This document shows, one piece after another, positions 61,797-64,000 of a DNA stretch of 64,000 nt (within the stretch, counting starts at the first letter, position 1; each line of letters starts with the position of its first letter). The notes under the pieces were generated by a model, which saw only the letters and a program-made list of their open reading frames with translations, was not told the DNA's origin and did not search any database. A program made the translations under genes and the position numbers. The DNA is from Isoetes taiwanensis (lineage: Eukaryota > Streptophyta > Lycopodiopsida > Isoetales > Isoetaceae), in contig JAJEKV010000057.1 of the NCBI GenBank assembly GCA_021234155.1, positions 6,729,821 to 6,793,820 of the forward strand, in the 5' to 3' direction.

Positions 61797-62699
61797 AACA
61801 AAGTAGAATTATCAAGTCGCGAAGAATAAAAGCCTATGATCAAGTGAGTAGATGTTAGCCTCCAATAAAGGGTATAATTGAAGACCACCTTGTCGTAAGT
61901 TGCATCCAGGTTTATTAACACTATTCAAGTTCCGGGCTCACAAATTTCCAGACTTTTGCAACTACAATCAACATGTTATTAACATTTCCAAATTCTCTTC
62001 TTACCTTTATTTACATTAAAAAGGGATAACGAAAAGGACATTTTGGAAAAAGGAGCACCTTCTCCAACTAATAACAACTAATAACAACATATCAACCGCA
62101 ACCTTCAAACGCATTGCACCCAACTCATTCTCGGGGAATAACGACGAAGCAAACCATACAAAGGCAAAAACAAAAGCTTCATGCTCAAAGGTCCAATATA
62201 AGACGCCATCTATTGCCGGAATGCCAAAGACGATTTGTCACCGATACTTTTGAGTGCGATATTCTCCATCTTCTACAAATTGTATGCTCTTGGATTTGAA
62301 AGCCGAATTAGAGAGCTCCCAACCTTTTTTATTATAGTCCCAATTAAAGTGTTTAATGGCCCCGGGCCGGCTTATCAATTGGTTTCATAGTATAGCCAAG
62401 CTCTTAAACACCATCCAAGTCTTGGGTTCTCCATATTCTACAAACTTTATGCTCTTGGATGGCTTTTTTTTCCACATGACATTGCATGGTACAACAGGGA
62501 TTATTTAGAAATCAAATAATAAATGGAAGAAGGCATTTGGCATGTGTGGTATGAAATGGAAAAGAATCAAATAATGAATAATAAACGCTTATAAGGCGAT
62601 CATCCGAAAGTCGTTAGGGCTAGATAATATCAACCCGGCTGCCCTCAAATTCACAACTAATGCTATATTCCTCGAGCAAATTTAGATTAGAGCAAATTC

Positions 62700-62918
62700 C
62701 CCCGATCATCGGCTTCTTCCCTCACCCCTTGTGGGTCTTCTCTTCTGGAAGAGCCAACACACCTCTCGACTCCACTCTTTCTCCACGTAAGCCGAGCCAT
62801 GGACCCAATAGTAATGGCAAAGACAAAGATCAAAACCTCCAGCCCGTGAATGCCAAAGAAATCTCACTCCATTCAGTCCATAGTGGCATCCAATAATCTG
62901 CGCAGAAGCATATCCCAA
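62700..62918 (-). pseudogene. possible captured exon, unassigned
   Basis: A 70-codon minus-strand frame preceded by TGCGCAG (possible acceptor near 62900). Trp- and Arg-rich peptide (FLWHSRAGGFDLCLCHYYWV) that I do not recognise. The plus strand is also open here. Weak evidence. Confidence 0.2.
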
Positions 62919-63685
62919 AAAATGTTATATCAAATAACAAAGACATTGAGTTTAATACTTCGGGTGCACATACCGCAGACACCCGTGATCTTCACCCACT
63001 TGCCTTAACATGCACCTAACCTTTTCGTGCATGCCCGAAGTTCAATCAATCTTTTGACAACATCCTTCTCGAGAGCTCGAAGTTCTACTTTTGACCTTCC
63101 CAATCGCATTTATACATCTTAAGTGTTATCACGTGGTAAAGAAAGCGAACCAAGAAGAGCATGTCCCATTTCCTAAAGTTTTGAGACTTAGAATATCATC
63201 CCCAGAAAAGCAATGGCCCACACCGCTTGGCTGGGCATGTAATTGACTTCTCCGCGAACGTTACAACATAAGCACTATTTGCCACCAATGATAACTGTTT
63301 TAATTGAGAATAAATATATTTCTTGCATATACAATGCAATAAACAAAGTACTAAAGAAAAGGGTTTGCTCGTTATCGAGTACTCAAATTGCATCAAAGCA
63401 ACTCAACATCAATGGCATCAGAGAAGCACAAAGAAATAGAGACCATTAAACCAAATGCGGAAAAAAGAACCAATCGGTTTTAGACGATGAGAATTCTCAC
63501 CAAGTGAAGAGATGGTAGAAGTGCATATTCTTTTTCTCATGGTCACAGCCCCGCTAGTATCAAGGGCACACCTTCAACCTAAGCATAACAATAGCTCTAG
63601 ACAACCTAGGAAAATAACAAATTGTGCAAATAGAGCATTAACATTTCGTGGATTTATAACTAGCATTATGCTTAAAAGGTCATAC

Positions 63686-63833
63686 CTGAATAGTAAACTG
63701 AAACACAAATAGTTGCCATGAACTCCCATCATACATAGGAAAAGACACAAATCGTCCAATGGCATTTTTGCCAGCCACTCTTCCTCAACATCGAGAACTT
63801 TCACTTGGGCTGTGATGCTCTCACCAAATGTAC
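63686..63833 (-). pseudogene. Exon-like fragment with both splice sites
   Basis: On the minus strand: acceptor TATGTAG before 63833, an open 148-bp segment, donor GTATGACC after 63686. One frame reads GTFGESITAQVKVLDVEEEW then LAKMPLDD. The AQVKVLDVEEE wording recalls beta-strand repeats such as S1 domains, but this is too short to assign. Its position in U6 suggests a captured exon. Confidence 0.35.
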
Positions 63834-64000
63834 CTACATAAAGCAACAAGTTCAATCGCCGTAAGAGTTGAAAGAAATTATGCAAATATACGCACTCATG
63901 ATATATCTAGTGCAAGATAATTTGTGAGTGCTCAATCATAAGAATTCAGTTTCAACTAAACAGAATTATTCCGCATTAAAACCGCAATTATTTCTGAAAA

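Larger units (their letters stand above)
60491..64000 (-). mobile_element. U6: minus-strand U-family unit (partial)
   Basis: The left edge is the reverse complement of the family 3' end (ATAGTATAAAAACTTG), preceded by AAGCTTGGGTTTATTCCCAA and ACCATAGCTCATAAACCC. About 60600-60720 matches U2 near 15735-15845 in inverted orientation. Continues past the window end, so the 5' end is not seen. 60760-62600 shows no recognisable gene. 62280-62460 has a repeated phrase (ATTCT-CATCTTCTACAAA / CATATTCTACAAACTTTATG). Confidence 0.6.

Overview
The window looks like repeat-dominated nuclear DNA of a land plant. Captured exon fragments resemble plant NADP-malic enzyme, plant receptor-like kinases and a flavodiiron protein (FLV). 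FLV genes are kept in algae, mosses, ferns, lycophytes and gymnosperms but absent from flowering plants, so a fern, lycophyte or gymnosperm is most likely; this is an inference from gene content only. The sequence is AT-rich, and no complete, clearly functional host gene was found.

Nearly everything can be parsed as consecutive mobile units that meet at TA-dinucleotide tracts. From left to right: the 5' end of a minus-strand unit (U0, 1-~1000); U1 (~1036-9858); U2 (~9892-16335); a tandem pair U3a/U3b (~16369-19733 and ~19751-23135); a tandem pair U4a/U4b (~23146-30856 and ~30857-38527); a (TA)55 array; U5 (38638-41316); a (TA)43 array; a tandem triplet F1/F2/F3 (41403-49010, 49022-56637, 56651-60470); and a minus-strand unit (U6, 60491 to the window end).

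U0-U4 and U6 belong to one family, although each known copy shows only part of the signature. The 5' end reads (TA)n-CAATTAT. It is followed by several hundred bases of CCGTC/GACGG palindromes and CCCCAAAT/ATTTGGGG words. The 3' end reads ATAGTA(C/T)AAA-ACTTG-(TA)n. Between the ends are shuffled, broken pieces of host genes: receptor kinase and NADP-malic enzyme in U3, flavodiiron protein in U4, another receptor kinase in U2, and an unidentified exon shared by U1 and U4. They behave like gene-capturing, microsatellite-targeting non-autonomous transposons.

F1-F3 are a different, apparently autonomous family. Each ~7.6 kb unit has a short N-terminal exon with a GRP (AT-hook-like) motif, a ~2.2 kb presumed intron, a ~520-codon second exon of unknown function, and a reverse transcriptase with Penelope-like features. 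Each complete unit ends with a perfect 12-bp-stem hairpin. The units are head-to-tail with TA tracts at the joints. ORF1 is intact in F1 and F2. The RT frame of F2 is open except for one TGA at the glycine of motif B, and its C-terminus is frameshifted; F1 RT is broken by several frameshifts; F3 is cut off inside the intron and carries a small TIR element.

Differences among near-identical tandem copies cluster at CAG/CTG/CCG/CGG sites, often with small indels. This may be a base-calling artefact at CHG-methylated cytosines. Many apparent stops and frameshifts here should therefore be treated with caution.
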